DNA from: Desulfosporosinus sp.
Lineage (GTDB): Bacteria; Bacillota; Desulfitobacteriia; Desulfitobacteriales; Desulfitobacteriaceae
Assembly (NCBI GenBank): GCA_031292055.1
Contig: JARLHV010000050.1
Location: forward strand, 1-37,368
Length of the DNA: 37,368 nt
Direction of reading: 5' to 3'
The notes beneath the pieces were generated by a model. The model worked only from the letters and a program-made list of their open reading frames with translations, had not been told where the DNA came from and did not search any database. Every line of letters starts with the position of its first letter. Positions within the stretch are counted from its first letter, which is position 1. Positions 1 to 7,272 of the stretch are shown here, in pieces. The translations under genes were made by a program, and so were the position numbers.

Positions 1-139
1 AATGTCGAAGCTGACAAATTTCAGCTCAATCAGTTGAAACGACGATAACTCATTTGGAATATGGAGAGCCGTATGCGTTCGAAAGTCGCTTGTACGGTTC
101 GGGAAGGGGCGGGTTACTTTGCTAATCCGCCTATTTCAT
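1..139 (+). mobile_element. Group II intron, 3' end (domains V and VI)
   Basis: This is the ribozyme tail of a group II intron whose body lies outside the window. Domain V is at 66-100: outer arms GAGCCGTA (66-73) and TACGGTTC (93-100) pair over 8 bp, the catalytic AGC triad is at 67-69, and the distal helix is capped by a GAAA loop (81-84). The distal 5' arm has one extra base compared with the usual 34-nt form. Domain VI folds as 103-116 against 123-137, leaving A133 as the single bulged base, the expected branch point. The intron then ends in AT at 139, seven bases from the branch A counting it, matching the family's terminal AY. Any reverse transcriptase ORF would be to the left. The structure is clear; the intron class is not assigned. 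Confidence 0.88.
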
Positions 140-307
140 CCTAAGAGGTAAAATAAATCTAAAAAACCAACTGAGCGCTCAGGTTGCTCTAAGCATGCGT
201 GTGAATTCCTTCGTAAATCCTCAGAACATAAAGGGTTTATTATACTCCTTGTAGAATAAGTTAATAACTTATGTTAATAACTATTTAATAAAGGGGAGGT
301 TAAATTA

Positions 308-661
308 ATGGCAAAGATTCTAATTATATCCTGTACTAAAATTCGTGATGTAAGTTGTATTGCTTGCCTAAAGTGTTTTAAAGCCGCTGAGCTTAAAGAG
401 GGCGAATTTGCAAAGTATGACTCCGTTCAGATTGTTGGTCTCAGTGGTTGTGGCGATTGCCCTGGTTTAGTTATGCCTAAAGTTGGCTTAGTTATGGAAA
501 TGGCTGATTATTTATTGCAGGAAATAGATGCTATTCATATTGGTACCTGTGTAGTCAGGGCTAGAAACACTGCTGCCTGTCCAATCGACATTGACGGTAT
601 TAAAGCAAAACTAGAAGGAAAATTCGGTAAGCCAGTAGTTATAGGTACACATAATTATTAA
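308..661 (+). CDS. CGGC domain-containing cysteine-rich protein
   Basis: This 117-residue protein resembles the CGGC family, small proteins with conserved cysteines thought to bind metal. Eight cysteines are visible (9, 17, 20, 23, 48, 51, 81, 91). They include a CxxCxxC cluster at 17-23, a GCGDCPG motif at 47-53 where the family name motif is expected (GD instead of GG), and HIGTCVVRAR (77-86) followed by CP at 91-92. The C-terminal VVIGTH ending is typical of the family. The ATG is preceded by AAAGGGGAGG at good spacing. The gene stands alone, between the group II intron tail and a hairpin terminator at 677-708. Its physiological role is unknown. Confidence 0.82.
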   Translation: MAKILIISCTKIRDVSCIACLKCFKAAELKEGEFAKYDSVQIVGLSGCGDCPGLVMPKVGLVMEMADYLLQEIDAIHIGTCVVRARNTAACPIDIDGIKAKLEGKFGKPVVIGTHNY

Positions 662-676
662 TTATTGAGAAATCAA

Positions 677-708
677 AAGGGCCTCCGCGTTCACACGCGA
701 AGACCCTT
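677..708 (+). terminator. Hairpin terminator after the CGGC gene
   Basis: Arms of 14 nt (677-690 and 695-708) pair with two mismatches around a TCAC loop. The stem begins AAGGG and ends CCCTT. It lies 16 bases after the CGGC stop codon. The T-run after it is weak (AAATTCT), so termination may be leaky. It has the same architecture as the hairpin at 4233-4270. Confidence 0.6.
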
Positions 709-803
709 AAATTCTATGCACACATGGACACTACCACAACAACATCTGTCGAGCAATTTATAAACAAGAGCACGTAATGATCTACCTAACACAAATATAG
801 ATC

Positions 804-833
804 ACTTATTACTTATTACTTATTACTTATTAC
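804..833 (+). repeat. Tandem heptamer ACTTATT, about 4.3 copies
   Basis: Perfect 7-bp units at 804-810, 811-817, 818-824 and 825-831 are followed by a partial AC. This is a short low-complexity tandem repeat in non-coding DNA with no visible function. Such arrays can vary in copy number by slippage. Confidence 0.9.
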
Positions 834-1076
834 CCAAGTATGATCTTTCAACCATAATCAAGCAAATCACCACCTATATTCATGATTCGTTCGACCTTAC
901 AAGATATCTACCCAGCAATAGACAACCTTTCAGCTGTATATAACCAAATTTCTTACACATCCATAGGGGTATAGCAACTTGTCCATCAAACCAGGGACGG
1001 TTCACTAATTATATAAGCAAACTATGAAGGAATAGGTTTTAGCATGAAACATTATATTAAAAACGAAATCACCGGG

Positions 1077-1095
1077 CCACCCGCTCAACGGGTGG
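1077..1095 (+). terminator. Perfect 7-bp hairpin with T-rich tail
   Basis: CCACCCG (1077-1083) and CGGGTGG (1089-1095) pair perfectly around CTCAA and are followed by TTTGATTTT. The shape suits a rho-independent terminator, but no gene lies directly upstream, so it may be a leftover end of a mobile element. Confidence 0.45.
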
Positions 1096-1119
1096 TTTGA
1101 TTTTAGCCCTATAAGGGGC

Positions 1120-1535
1120 ATGTTACTGGCAACTGAAATGCGCAAAAAAGAAATCTGGTGGCCCCACGAAGAAAACGACCCGCCGTATATTCTCGGTGAG
1201 AAATGGTACAGCCGCGAGGAAAGAGAAGAAATGTCAAGGAAGTTGGTTTATGGCACCCTCCTTTCCACCCTCGACAAAACGGCAGAAATGGCTGCTGCAT
1301 GGAACAATGCCCCGCCTATACCTATTAAGGATATGGCGGAGTTTCGCCTACTGTCCAAGGTATCAACAAGATCGTATTGGCGGCACGGGACGACGGCGAA
1401 CGGGGCATGCACTTTGTCACCTGGAAATACTGCTACGACCGTAAAAGTGTAGGACTTGGCCACTATAGAACACGGTATAACTATGAGTTAATTTTAACTT
1501 CTCGAGATTTTTTCTCACATCTTATTTGTATTTGA
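1120..1535 (+). pseudogene. Frameshifted remnant of an ICE- or phage-type hypothetical gene
   Basis: From the ATG at 1120 the frame reads sensibly through WWPHEENDPPYILGEKWY and an acidic helical stretch to DMAEFRLLSK (codon 1357-1359). From 1359 the coherent reading moves to another frame: GINKIVLAARDDGERGMHFV, then TWKYCYDRKSVGLGHY, stopping at 1533-1535. The second part resembles the C-terminal region of hypothetical proteins often seen on integrative elements and phages of Firmicutes (from memory, not searched). A single-base deletion near 1357-1360 would explain the frame change. After GHYRTRYNYEL the similarity fades, so the 3' end also looks lost. The gene is almost certainly inactive. 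Confidence 0.6.
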
Positions 1536-1588
1536 ATAAAATGTTGCTATAATAAGATAGTATGATTGTAATCATGAGAAAAAATCTC
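1504..1588. promoter_or_regulatory. Promoter and inverted-repeat control region of the RloAB pair
   Basis: A sigma-A-like promoter TTGTAT (1526-1531), 16-nt spacer, TATAAT (1548-1553) reads into the ATPase gene. It is flanked by a perfect 14-bp inverted repeat: 1504-1517 before the -35 and 1575-1588 in the leader. Each arm contains GAGA-N5-TCTC, so each could be a separate operator. A further palindrome, ATGATT-GT-AATCAT (1562-1575), sits at the expected transcription start and abuts the right arm. The arrangement suggests repressor control; no regulator gene is visible nearby. Confidence 0.7.
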
Positions 1589-1607
1589 TAAAGTTGGAGT
1601 GATAAAT

Positions 1608-2870
1608 ATGCTGTGTCAGTTTACATTTGAAAACTTCAAATCATTTAAGAATGAGACTACCTTGGACTTGTGTGCCGAAAAAATCAGCGAGCATGAGGAC
1701 AGTCTAATTGTTGATCCGCTCGACAGTGAGAAATTTCTACCCGTTATTTCGATCTACGGGCCAAATGGCGGAGGAAAGTCCAGTGTGTTAGAGGCGTTTG
1801 TTTACCTTTCTCATAAGATACTCTTGCCAGTCATCGCGTTAAAGGCTGTAACAGCTTCAAAGGATGAAAACCTTGAGGATGGGAAAATGAAAGAATTCAG
1901 GAGTTTTCCTGTCGATGAAAAGGAAAAATATTATTTGTTTAACAAGAGCTGTAGTGAATTGCCTATAAAATTTGATGTTCTCTTTCGCATCCATGAAACC
2001 GAGTATCGGTATCAGTTGAATATTCTGCACTCTGATATCGTAGAAGAAAACCTGTATGCGAAAAACCTTCAAACAGGCGACTTGGAAATCGTGTTTGAGC
2101 GGGACACCTCCGATTTTTATATTGGTGATGTTTTGGGAGAAGTCAAGGTTGGGAACATTAAGTCCTCTATTCCACTGCTATCGCACTTGTCTATAAACTA
2201 CGATATCGAAACAATTGACGATGTAATCACCTGGTTTTTACAGTGTAGAATTCTGGATTATGATAATCCATATCAAGATAAGAAAATTGTTTTTCTAAAG
2301 GACAAGAATAAGGAAGATATTTTCTTAAAAATGCTCGCTGAGATGGATATCAATATAACCAGCATAAGGACAGAAGAAGATACCAACGGAAGAATAACTG
2401 CTGTTTACACAACACACTGTCTGGAAGATGGCTCGTGTGAGGAATTGCCCTTTGAGGAAGAATCGAGTGGAACACGCAAGCTCTTTGGCTTGTTGCCGTT
2501 TCTTTTGGGTTGCTTGCATAATGGCAGTCTTGTTATTGCTGACGAGATGGATGCTAAGCTGCATCCAAAGCTGCTCCGATATATCATTGGGCTGTTCACA
2601 AATCCATCGATTAACACCAAGGGCGCCCAGCTTATTTTTACCTCTCACGATATGAGTACCATGAAACTCACAGTATTTAGGAGAGATGAAATTTGGTTCT
2701 CCGCGCTTAATAAGCAAAACTCATCGAAATTATATTCGTTGGTGGAGTTTAGAAAAGGCAACGGTGAAAAGGTGCGCCCTGATGAAGCCTATGACAAGCA
2801 ATATATTGAAGGAAGGTATGGAGCCGACCCTTATCTCAAGAATATTCTTGATTGGGGGACGATTCAATGA
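1608..2870 (+). CDS. AAA/ABC-type ATPase of an RloA/AbiL-like defence pair
   Basis: This 420-residue ATP-binding protein is of the RloA/AbiLi type, in the OLD/SMC-like ABC ATPase class. Visible motifs are N-terminal FENFKSF (typical of this class), Walker A GPNGGGKSS (about 51-59), a signature-like ESSGTRK (285-291), Walker B LVIADEMD (308-315) and the H-loop TSHD (345-348). The middle region likely forms the coiled-coil insert. The ATG at 1608 was chosen because GGAG (1596-1599) lies 8 bases upstream; the in-frame GTG at 1599 falls inside that ribosome-binding site. The stop overlaps the start of the RloB gene as ATGA, so the two are translationally coupled. By analogy with other ATPase-TOPRIM pairs (AbiL, PARIS) it probably senses phage and controls its partner. 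Family assignment is confident; the trigger is unknown. Confidence 0.85.
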   Translation: MLCQFTFENFKSFKNETTLDLCAEKISEHEDSLIVDPLDSEKFLPVISIYGPNGGGKSSVLEAFVYLSHKILLPVIALKAVTASKDENLEDGKMKEFRSFPVDEKEKYYLFNKSCSELPIKFDVLFRIHETEYRYQLNILHSDIVEENLYAKNLQTGDLEIVFERDTSDFYIGDVLGEVKVGNIKSSIPLLSHLSINYDIETIDDVITWFLQCRILDYDNPYQDKKIVFLKDKNKEDIFLKMLAEMDINITSIRTEEDTNGRITAVYTTHCLEDGSCEELPFEEESSGTRKLFGLLPFLLGCLHNGSLVIADEMDAKLHPKLLRYIIGLFTNPSINTKGAQLIFTSHDMSTMKLTVFRRDEIWFSALNKQNSSKLYSLVEFRKGNGEKVRPDEAYDKQYIEGRYGADPYLKNILDWGTIQ

Positions 2871-3538
2871 GCTTAAAACCGCTAAAGGCAAGCACCCAAA
2901 AGAAATTGAAAGCCGCCATGCAGAAGAAACGAAAGAAAATAGAAAATTTGCACGAATTACCCCCTTACACTGTTATTTTCAGCGAGGGTATTAAGACGGA
3001 GCCGTTCTATATTCAGGGACTGACCAAGCAAGTCAATCAAAAATATGCTCAGCTTACATCAGGTGACCGCATCACGGTTATTGGAACGGGGCGCAATACC
3101 CGAAGCCTGCTAAAGTATGCAAGAGAAACAGTAGAGGCAAAATATCCTGGGTGCGAGGATATCTGGCTAATGTATGATAAGGACGATTTCCCCTATGACG
3201 ATTTCGATAACACGCAATTCAGCGCTGAGGGTAGAACGTGCCAGCAGAAATACCATGTGGCCTGGTCGAATGAGTGTATAGAGCTTTGGTTTTTGCTGCA
3301 TTTCCAATCATTGTTTGCTCATGTGGGCAGAGAGCAATACCACGATATATTGAAAGGATATTTCCCATACGAAAAAACCTTGGAAAATATCTATGATCTT
3401 CTCAAGGACAAAACACCTACTGCCATTGCACATGCCAAAGCCTTGTATGCAAGCTATGAAGAAAGTACACCACCTTCTCAAAGAACGCCTGCAACACGAG
3501 TGCATGAGCTGATAGGCTTTTTACACGACTACCTTTAA
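2867..3538 (+). CDS. RloB family protein, putative TOPRIM-type nuclease
   Basis: This 223-residue protein carries the hallmarks of the RloB family: FSEGIKTEPFY (38-48) with conserved glutamates 40 and 45, an acidic YDKDDF (103-108) matching the DxD of a TOPRIM fold, and SNECIELWFLLHF (134-146). RloB and AbiLii proteins are the presumed effector of two-gene anti-phage systems. The target, likely a nucleic acid, is inferred from the fold rather than shown. The ATG at 2867 follows GGGGG by 8 bases and overlaps the ATPase stop by 4 bp (ATGA); an upstream TTG at 2852 lacks its own ribosome-binding site. The protein looks full length and all key acidic residues are present, so the pair appears functional. 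Confidence 0.85.
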   Translation: MSLKPLKASTQKKLKAAMQKKRKKIENLHELPPYTVIFSEGIKTEPFYIQGLTKQVNQKYAQLTSGDRITVIGTGRNTRSLLKYARETVEAKYPGCEDIWLMYDKDDFPYDDFDNTQFSAEGRTCQQKYHVAWSNECIELWFLLHFQSLFAHVGREQYHDILKGYFPYEKTLENIYDLLKDKTPTAIAHAKALYASYEESTPPSQRTPATRVHELIGFLHDYL

Positions 3539-3784
3539 TGAGGATTTGTTATAACACGATAGAGGATATTAGCGAATCTAGCGAATCGCATTTCGGTAAA
3601 ATAGACATTAGACGATAGCCAATTTTTATGTGGAAGAAAGAATGGGAAGATTAATAAATGCCAGCATTAAATCAAGCTATATATAACGTGGAAAAGATTA
3701 TCCAATAGTAAAAATTTAGCTTCAGATATGCTGCCCAAATGCTTATGATGAATTAAGAAACAATCATCATAGGAGGGTTAATGT

Positions 3785-4000
3785 ATGCATAGCGAAAATG
3801 ACAATGAAAAGGAAGAAATCAGGGAATTAAAGAGAGCTTTAAAAAGCACTCACAATAAACGCATGCATATTCGATACAATGTAATTCTCTTACATCTTAA
3901 ACACTATACCAATCAGCATATTGCCAGCATAATGAACTTAGATCCTCATACGATAGCCCGGTATATTAATGATTATACTGAACGGCTGAACTCTTTCTAA
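3785..4000 (+). mobile_element. IS630-type transposase, N-terminal fragment
   Basis: This 71-residue ORF is only the N-terminal helix-turn-helix part of an IS630-like transposase. It has an acidic leader, then KRALKSTHNKRMHIRYNVIL and the HTH HIASIMNLDPHTIARYIND. Full-length proteins are several hundred residues with a DDE catalytic domain, which is absent here. The sequence breaks near residue 65-71, where the antisense lipoprotein gene begins. A good ribosome-binding site (AGGAGGG) precedes it. TATGATG (3744-3750) and CATCATA (3765-3771) form an inverted repeat just upstream that could be part of the element's end. It is an inactive remnant. Confidence 0.6.
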
Positions 4001-4219
4001 TAATTGTTTATCGCCAATCTGCCAGACTCGACCCTTTTCGTTATCCGGAAATAGTTCATTTTTATTTTCTGCGTTGATATCATTATCGATAACAGTTTGT
4101 TCAGTACTATCGAAAGAAACGTCGTGAGATTCATTTGTATATGGTTTAGAACAAGCTGTTGTCAATATCAGAAATAGAGCAATTAAGATTAACATGAAGC
4201 GAGAAACTGTTTTATTCAT
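3938..4219 (-). pseudogene. Truncated lipoprotein gene
   Basis: The reading frame opens with a lipoprotein signal peptide: MNKTVSRF, a hydrophobic stretch, then the lipobox LTTAC with the lipidated cysteine at residue 23. An acidic, low-complexity mature region follows. AGGAG sits before the ATG. After about residue 73 (GDKQLLE) the frame runs antisense through the IS630 fragment, so the last roughly 20 residues are not native. The original gene was probably cut by insertion of the element followed by deletion. The downstream part is missing, so function cannot be named. Confidence 0.55.
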
Positions 4220-4232
4220 AAGACGCTCCTGT

Positions 4233-4270
4233 AAAAAGGACCTTCGCGTTTTAAGTCGCGAAAGCCCTTT
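4233..4270 (-). terminator. Rho-independent terminator of the tRNA-Ser(CGA) unit
   Basis: Read on the - strand, 14-nt arms (4257-4270 and 4235-4248) form a stem with two mismatches, followed by a five-T run (complement of 4233-4237). It lies 18 bases after the 3' end of tRNA-Ser(CGA), so it should end that transcript. It also separates the tRNA from the broken lipoprotein gene. Confidence 0.8.
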
Positions 4271-4288
4271 AATTTATCAAATATATAA

Positions 4289-4377
4289 TGGCGGAGAAGG
4301 TGGGATTCGAACCCACGTGCCCTTGCGGGCAACCGCATTTCGAGTGCGGCGCGTTACGGCCTCTTCGCTACTTCTCC
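4289..4377 (-). tRNA. tRNA-Ser (CGA)
   Basis: The 89-nt gene includes an encoded CCA. The acceptor GGAGAAG pairs with CTTCTCC, the T-loop is GGTTCGAATCC, and the long variable arm is typical of class II serine tRNA. The anticodon arm CCGCA-CTCGAAA-TGCGG gives anticodon CGA, which reads UCG. It lies downstream of tadA on the same strand. Its 3' end faces the accessory block. Confidence 0.95.
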
Positions 4378-4443
4378 ATGTCTAAGTCTGTCGCACGCGA
4401 CACACTTTAAAACCGTCCAGAAAGTATAAAATAACGCTGTAAA

Positions 4444-4890
4444 TCAGCGCAATCTTTTAAAAAATAATTTCAAAATATCCTTGCATTCATCTTCCAGAAC
4501 CCCAGCCACAACATCAACTTTATGGTTCCACAGAGTGTAGTCTAGGACGTTCATCACGGAACCTGTAGCACCGCCTTTGAGATCCATCGCCCCATAGACA
4601 AGTTGCTTTAGACGAGACTGCATAATAGCTCCTGCGCACATCGGACAAGGCTCTAACGTGACATACAGGGTAGCATCGGTCAGTCGCCAACTTCCTAAGA
4701 CTTTGGCTGCTCGTTGGATTACTAAGACCTCAGCATGTGCTGTAGGGTCATTGTTCTGTTCTCTTTCATTATGCGCTGAAGCAATTATTTGACCGTTATG
4801 AACAATGACAGCCCCTATTGGAACTTCCCCTTGTGCAAAGGCCATCTGCGCTTGTAGCAGTGCATAACGCATCCAATCTTGATGAAGCAT
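4444..4890 (-). CDS. tadA: tRNA-specific adenosine deaminase TadA
   Basis: TadA converts A34 to inosine in tRNA-Arg(ACG). The 148-residue protein has the zinc-dependent deaminase motifs HAE (52-54, with catalytic E54) and PCPMC (81-85, zinc cysteines 82 and 85), and the length is normal. The ATG follows GAGGTAACC. The gene sits between tRNA-Ser(CGA) and tRNA-Arg(CCT) on the same strand. In Bacillus the SRP RNA and dnaX follow tadA; neither is seen here, so that link is broken in this genome. Confidence 0.95.
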   Translation of the reverse strand: MLHQDWMRYALLQAQMAFAQGEVPIGAVIVHNGQIIASAHNEREQNNDPTAHAEVLVIQRAAKVLGSWRLTDATLYVTLEPCPMCAGAIMQSRLKQLVYGAMDLKGGATGSVMNVLDYTLWNHKVDVVAGVLEDECKDILKLFFKRLR

Positions 4891-4904
4891 GGTTACCTCA
4901 ATTT

Positions 4905-4983
4905 TGGTGACCCCGGGAGGAGTCGAACCTCCGCAAGACAGGGTTTAGGAAACCCCCGCTCTATCCACCTGAGCTACGAGGCC
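4905..4983 (-). tRNA. tRNA-Arg (CCT)
   Basis: This is a 79-nt gene with encoded CCA. The acceptor arms GGCCTCG and CGGGGTC pair with two wobbles. The anticodon arm GGGGT-TTCCTAA-ACCCT gives anticodon CCT, reading the rare AGG codon. The T-arm is GGAGG-TTCGACT-CCTCC. Confidence 0.93.
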
Positions 4984-5025
4984 TTAATAGTTTTTATAAT
5001 ATACGATATTCGAATATTAATTTAG

Positions 5026-5102
5026 TGGTGCGCCCGGAGGGATTCGAACCCCCGGCATTCAGATTCGAAGTCTGACGCTCTATCCAGCTGAACTACAGGC
5101 GC
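5026..5102 (-). tRNA. tRNA-Arg (TCG)
   Basis: This is a 77-nt gene with encoded CCA. The acceptor is GCGCCTG / CGGGCGC, and the anticodon arm is TCAGA-CTTCGAA-TCTGA with anticodon TCG (CGN family, chiefly CGA). It is separated from tRNA-Arg(CCT) by an AT-rich gap of about 40 bp and is probably co-transcribed with it. Confidence 0.94.
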
Positions 5103-5179
5103 ATATAAAAAACTTGGTGACTAACCCGTAAGAAAGAGATTCACTCGAACATCGATCTTCGTGCATCGAACCACGAATT

Positions 5180-5269
5180 TGGCGGAGGGGGTGGGATTCG
5201 AACCCACGGACCCCTTGCGAAGTCACTGGTTTTCAAGACCAGGTCCTTAAACCACTCGAACACCCCTCC
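5180..5269 (-). tRNA. tRNA-Ser (TGA)
   Basis: This is a 90-nt class II tRNA with encoded CCA. The acceptor is GGAGGGG / CCCCTCC, it has a long variable arm, and the anticodon arm CTGGT-CTTGAAA-ACCAG gives anticodon TGA. It is the first gene of the tRNA cluster and lies directly downstream of serS, whose product charges it. Confidence 0.95.
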
Positions 5270-5289
5270 ATGTGAAACAACCGATAATT

Positions 5290-5318
5290 AGCATATCACA
5301 TATATTCAATAAAAACAA
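5290..5318 (-). promoter_or_regulatory. Candidate promoter of the tRNA cluster
   Basis: On the - strand TTGTTT (5313-5318), a 17-nt spacer and TATGCT (5290-5295) lie about 20 bases ahead of tRNA-Ser(TGA). Spacing is ideal and the hexamers are moderate matches. Read-through from serS is the alternative. Confidence 0.45.
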
Positions 5319-5383
5319 CTACCGGTTTTAAGTATAAAACTAAGCGTATTAAAAGGATATATTAGCTAACTATTTTCCGACTA

Positions 5384-6649
5384 TTACCCTATATATTCAA
5401 CACCCATATAAGGCTGCAGTGCTTTAGGAACACGCACTCTACCATCTTCATCCTGATAATTCTCCATAATAGCAGCAACCGTACGTCCAATCGCCAATCC
5501 GCTACCATTTAACGTATGAACATACTCAGGTTTTTCTTTAGGTCCTCTCCGAAAACGGATGTTTGCCCGACGAGCTTGGAAATCTTCAAAGTTACTGCAA
5601 GATGAGATTTCTCTATAGGTATTAAAGCTGGGCAGCCATACTTCCAGATCGTATGTTTTAGCAGAACAAAACCCAAGATCGCCTGTCGACAACGTCATGA
5701 CACGATATGGAAGTTCTAATTCCTGAAGAATGCTTTCGGCATCCCTGGTCAATAGTTCAAGTTCTGCATAGGAATTCTCAGGTAAGGAGAATTTGACAAG
5801 CTCTACCTTATTAAACTGGTGCTGACGAATCAGCCCTCTTGTATCCCGTCCTGCTGAACCAGCTTCAGAACGAAAACATGAACTATAGGCACAGTGACAA
5901 ATCGGCAAGTTACTACCATCTAAGATTTCGTCACGATAAAGGTTGGTTACGGGCACTTCAGCTGTTGGAATCAGAAAATAATCTGTTCCCATAACTTTAA
6001 ACGCGTCTTCCTCAAATTTAGGAAGTTGACCTGTACCGATCATTGAAGCGCGATTTACCAAATAAGGCGGAAGTATTTCTGTATATCCCTTTGCAGTGTG
6101 TCGATCAAGCATAAATGAGATGAGAGAACGTTCCAGCTTAGCACCTAACCCTTTGTAAAAGGTAAAACGTGCACCTGTAACTTTAGCCGCTCTGACGAAA
6201 TCAAAAACATCCAATTTTTCGCCAATCTCATAATGGGCTTTTGGCTCAAAATTGAAAACGTGAGGGGTCCCCCATGTGCGTACTTGAATGTTAGAACTTT
6301 CGTCTAAACCAACCGGCACGGAAGCATGAGGAATATTAGGAATCTCATAGAGAACTTTTTCCATTTCCTGCACAATATCCGTAGATTTTTGTTCTAGACT
6401 TTTAACAGTTTGACCAACTTCACGCATTTCTAAAACAAGATTTTCGGCATCGTCACCGATTTTTTTAAGCCGTCCGACTTCTTCAGAAACTATATTGCGA
6501 TGAGCCTTCAAATTCTCAATTTCAAAAAGCAATTTACGTCGTTCTTCTTCTTGTTCTAAGAAGTGGTCTAGACTAATCGTAACGTGACGTTTTTCCAATG
6601 CTTCCTTAACCACTTCGGGGTTATTACGTACAAACTTGAGTTCCAACAT
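5384..6649 (-). CDS. serS: Seryl-tRNA synthetase
   Basis: SerS charges tRNA-Ser and also tRNA-Sec, the latter relevant given selB in this window. The 421-residue class II enzyme has an N-terminal two-helix coiled coil (about 30-100), TAEVP (229-233), motif 2 at FRSE (259-262) and motif 3 at GSGLAIGRT (382-390). GGAGGG precedes the ATG. It follows pdxT by 33 bp and is probably in the pdxST operon. No T-box leader fits in that gap, so any tRNA control would have to act elsewhere. Confidence 0.97.
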   Translation of the reverse strand: MLELKFVRNNPEVVKEALEKRHVTISLDHFLEQEEERRKLLFEIENLKAHRNIVSEEVGRLKKIGDDAENLVLEMREVGQTVKSLEQKSTDIVQEMEKVLYEIPNIPHASVPVGLDESSNIQVRTWGTPHVFNFEPKAHYEIGEKLDVFDFVRAAKVTGARFTFYKGLGAKLERSLISFMLDRHTAKGYTEILPPYLVNRASMIGTGQLPKFEEDAFKVMGTDYFLIPTAEVPVTNLYRDEILDGSNLPICHCAYSSCFRSEAGSAGRDTRGLIRQHQFNKVELVKFSLPENSYAELELLTRDAESILQELELPYRVMTLSTGDLGFCSAKTYDLEVWLPSFNTYREISSCSNFEDFQARRANIRFRRGPKEKPEYVHTLNGSGLAIGRTVAAIMENYQDEDGRVRVPKALQPYMGVEYIG

Positions 6650-6682
6650 GCTAAAAAACCCTCCAATGCCTAGAACACGTTC

Positions 6683-7270
6683 TTACTTAGCCCAATGTTC
6701 ATCGATCATGTCCAAAAAGTATTTATGAACCCGTTGGTCTGAGGTGAGTTCCGGATGAAATGCACTGGCCAATAAATTTCCTTGCCGTGCAAAAACAATC
6801 TTTCCTTCATACTCTGCCAAAATACCGACATTCGGAGCAACTTCGCGAAGGTAAGGTGCTCGAATAAATATCGCACGCAATGAATTAGAACCCAGAGCAG
6901 GTACAATGAGATCCGTTTCAAAACTTGCCACTTGCCTTCCAAAGGCATTACGTTCTACTACTGTATCCATCAGGTCTAATGAATATTGATCACTGCCGAT
7001 TATAGTTTTACTGAGTAAGATCATACCAGCGCATGTTCCAAAAATAGGTAAATCTTTTGTCCCTAGTTCTTTAATTTTTTTACCTATTCCATCTATGTTC
7101 AAAAGTTTACCAATGGTCGTACTTTCCCCGCCTGGAATAATAAGTCCATGGATTCCCTCAAGATCACTTGATTTACGCACTTCTACAACATCGCAACCCA
7201 ATTTTTCTAAAACCTGCCGGTGCTCGCGGAAAGCACCTTGCAGTGCCAAAACGCCAACACACTTTTTCAT
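6683..7270 (-). CDS. pdxT: Pyridoxal 5'-phosphate synthase glutaminase subunit PdxT
   Basis: PdxT hydrolyses glutamine and passes ammonia to PdxS for PLP synthesis. The 195-residue class I amidotransferase has GGES (48-51), nucleophile C80 in GTCAGM, and the H172/E174 pair in FHPEL. The ATG at 7270 (MKKCVGVLALQGAF) was chosen because it matches the usual family N-terminus; an in-frame TTG at 7279 would add VKM-type residues and overlap pdxS. The start falls just after the pdxS stop (TAA at 7275-7273), which fits coupled translation. Confidence 0.95.
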   Translation of the reverse strand: MKKCVGVLALQGAFREHRQVLEKLGCDVVEVRKSSDLEGIHGLIIPGGESTTIGKLLNIDGIGKKIKELGTKDLPIFGTCAGMILLSKTIIGSDQYSLDLMDTVVERNAFGRQVASFETDLIVPALGSNSLRAIFIRAPYLREVAPNVGILAEYEGKIVFARQGNLLASAFHPELTSDQRVHKYFLDMIDEHWAK

Positions 7271-7272
7271 TT

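Larger units (their letters stand above)
709..1119. other. Gene-free stretch with heptamer repeat and small palindromes
   Basis: No supportable gene is seen in these roughly 410 bases. The stretch contains four tandem copies of ACTTATT plus two bases (804-833). At 1077-1095 there is a perfect 7-bp hairpin (CCACCCG / CGGGTGG, loop CTCAA) followed by TTTGATTTT. A second small stem, GCCC (1106-1109) with GGGC (1116-1119), follows immediately. The two stems just before a decayed mobile-element gene could be a terminator or the palindromic end of an IS200/IS605-type element; the sequence alone does not decide. Confidence 0.5.

Noticed and set aside
171..182. 12-bp palindrome CTGAGCGCTCAG after the intron
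   Set aside because: It is isolated, and no promoter or gene arrangement gives it a clear role.
804..833. Short regular repeat considered as a CRISPR fragment
   Set aside because: The 7-bp units are contiguous with no spacers, and no cas genes are present.
2325..2717. 130-residue antisense ORF inside the RloA-like ATPase gene
   Set aside because: It mirrors the conserved Walker B region on the other strand and lacks a start signal.
4378..4443. Search for SRP RNA or dnaX next to tadA, as in Bacillus
   Set aside because: Only a short spacer and tRNA-Ser(CGA) are present.
6650..6682. T-box leader for serS
   Set aside because: The pdxT-serS gap is 33 bp, too short for a T-box.
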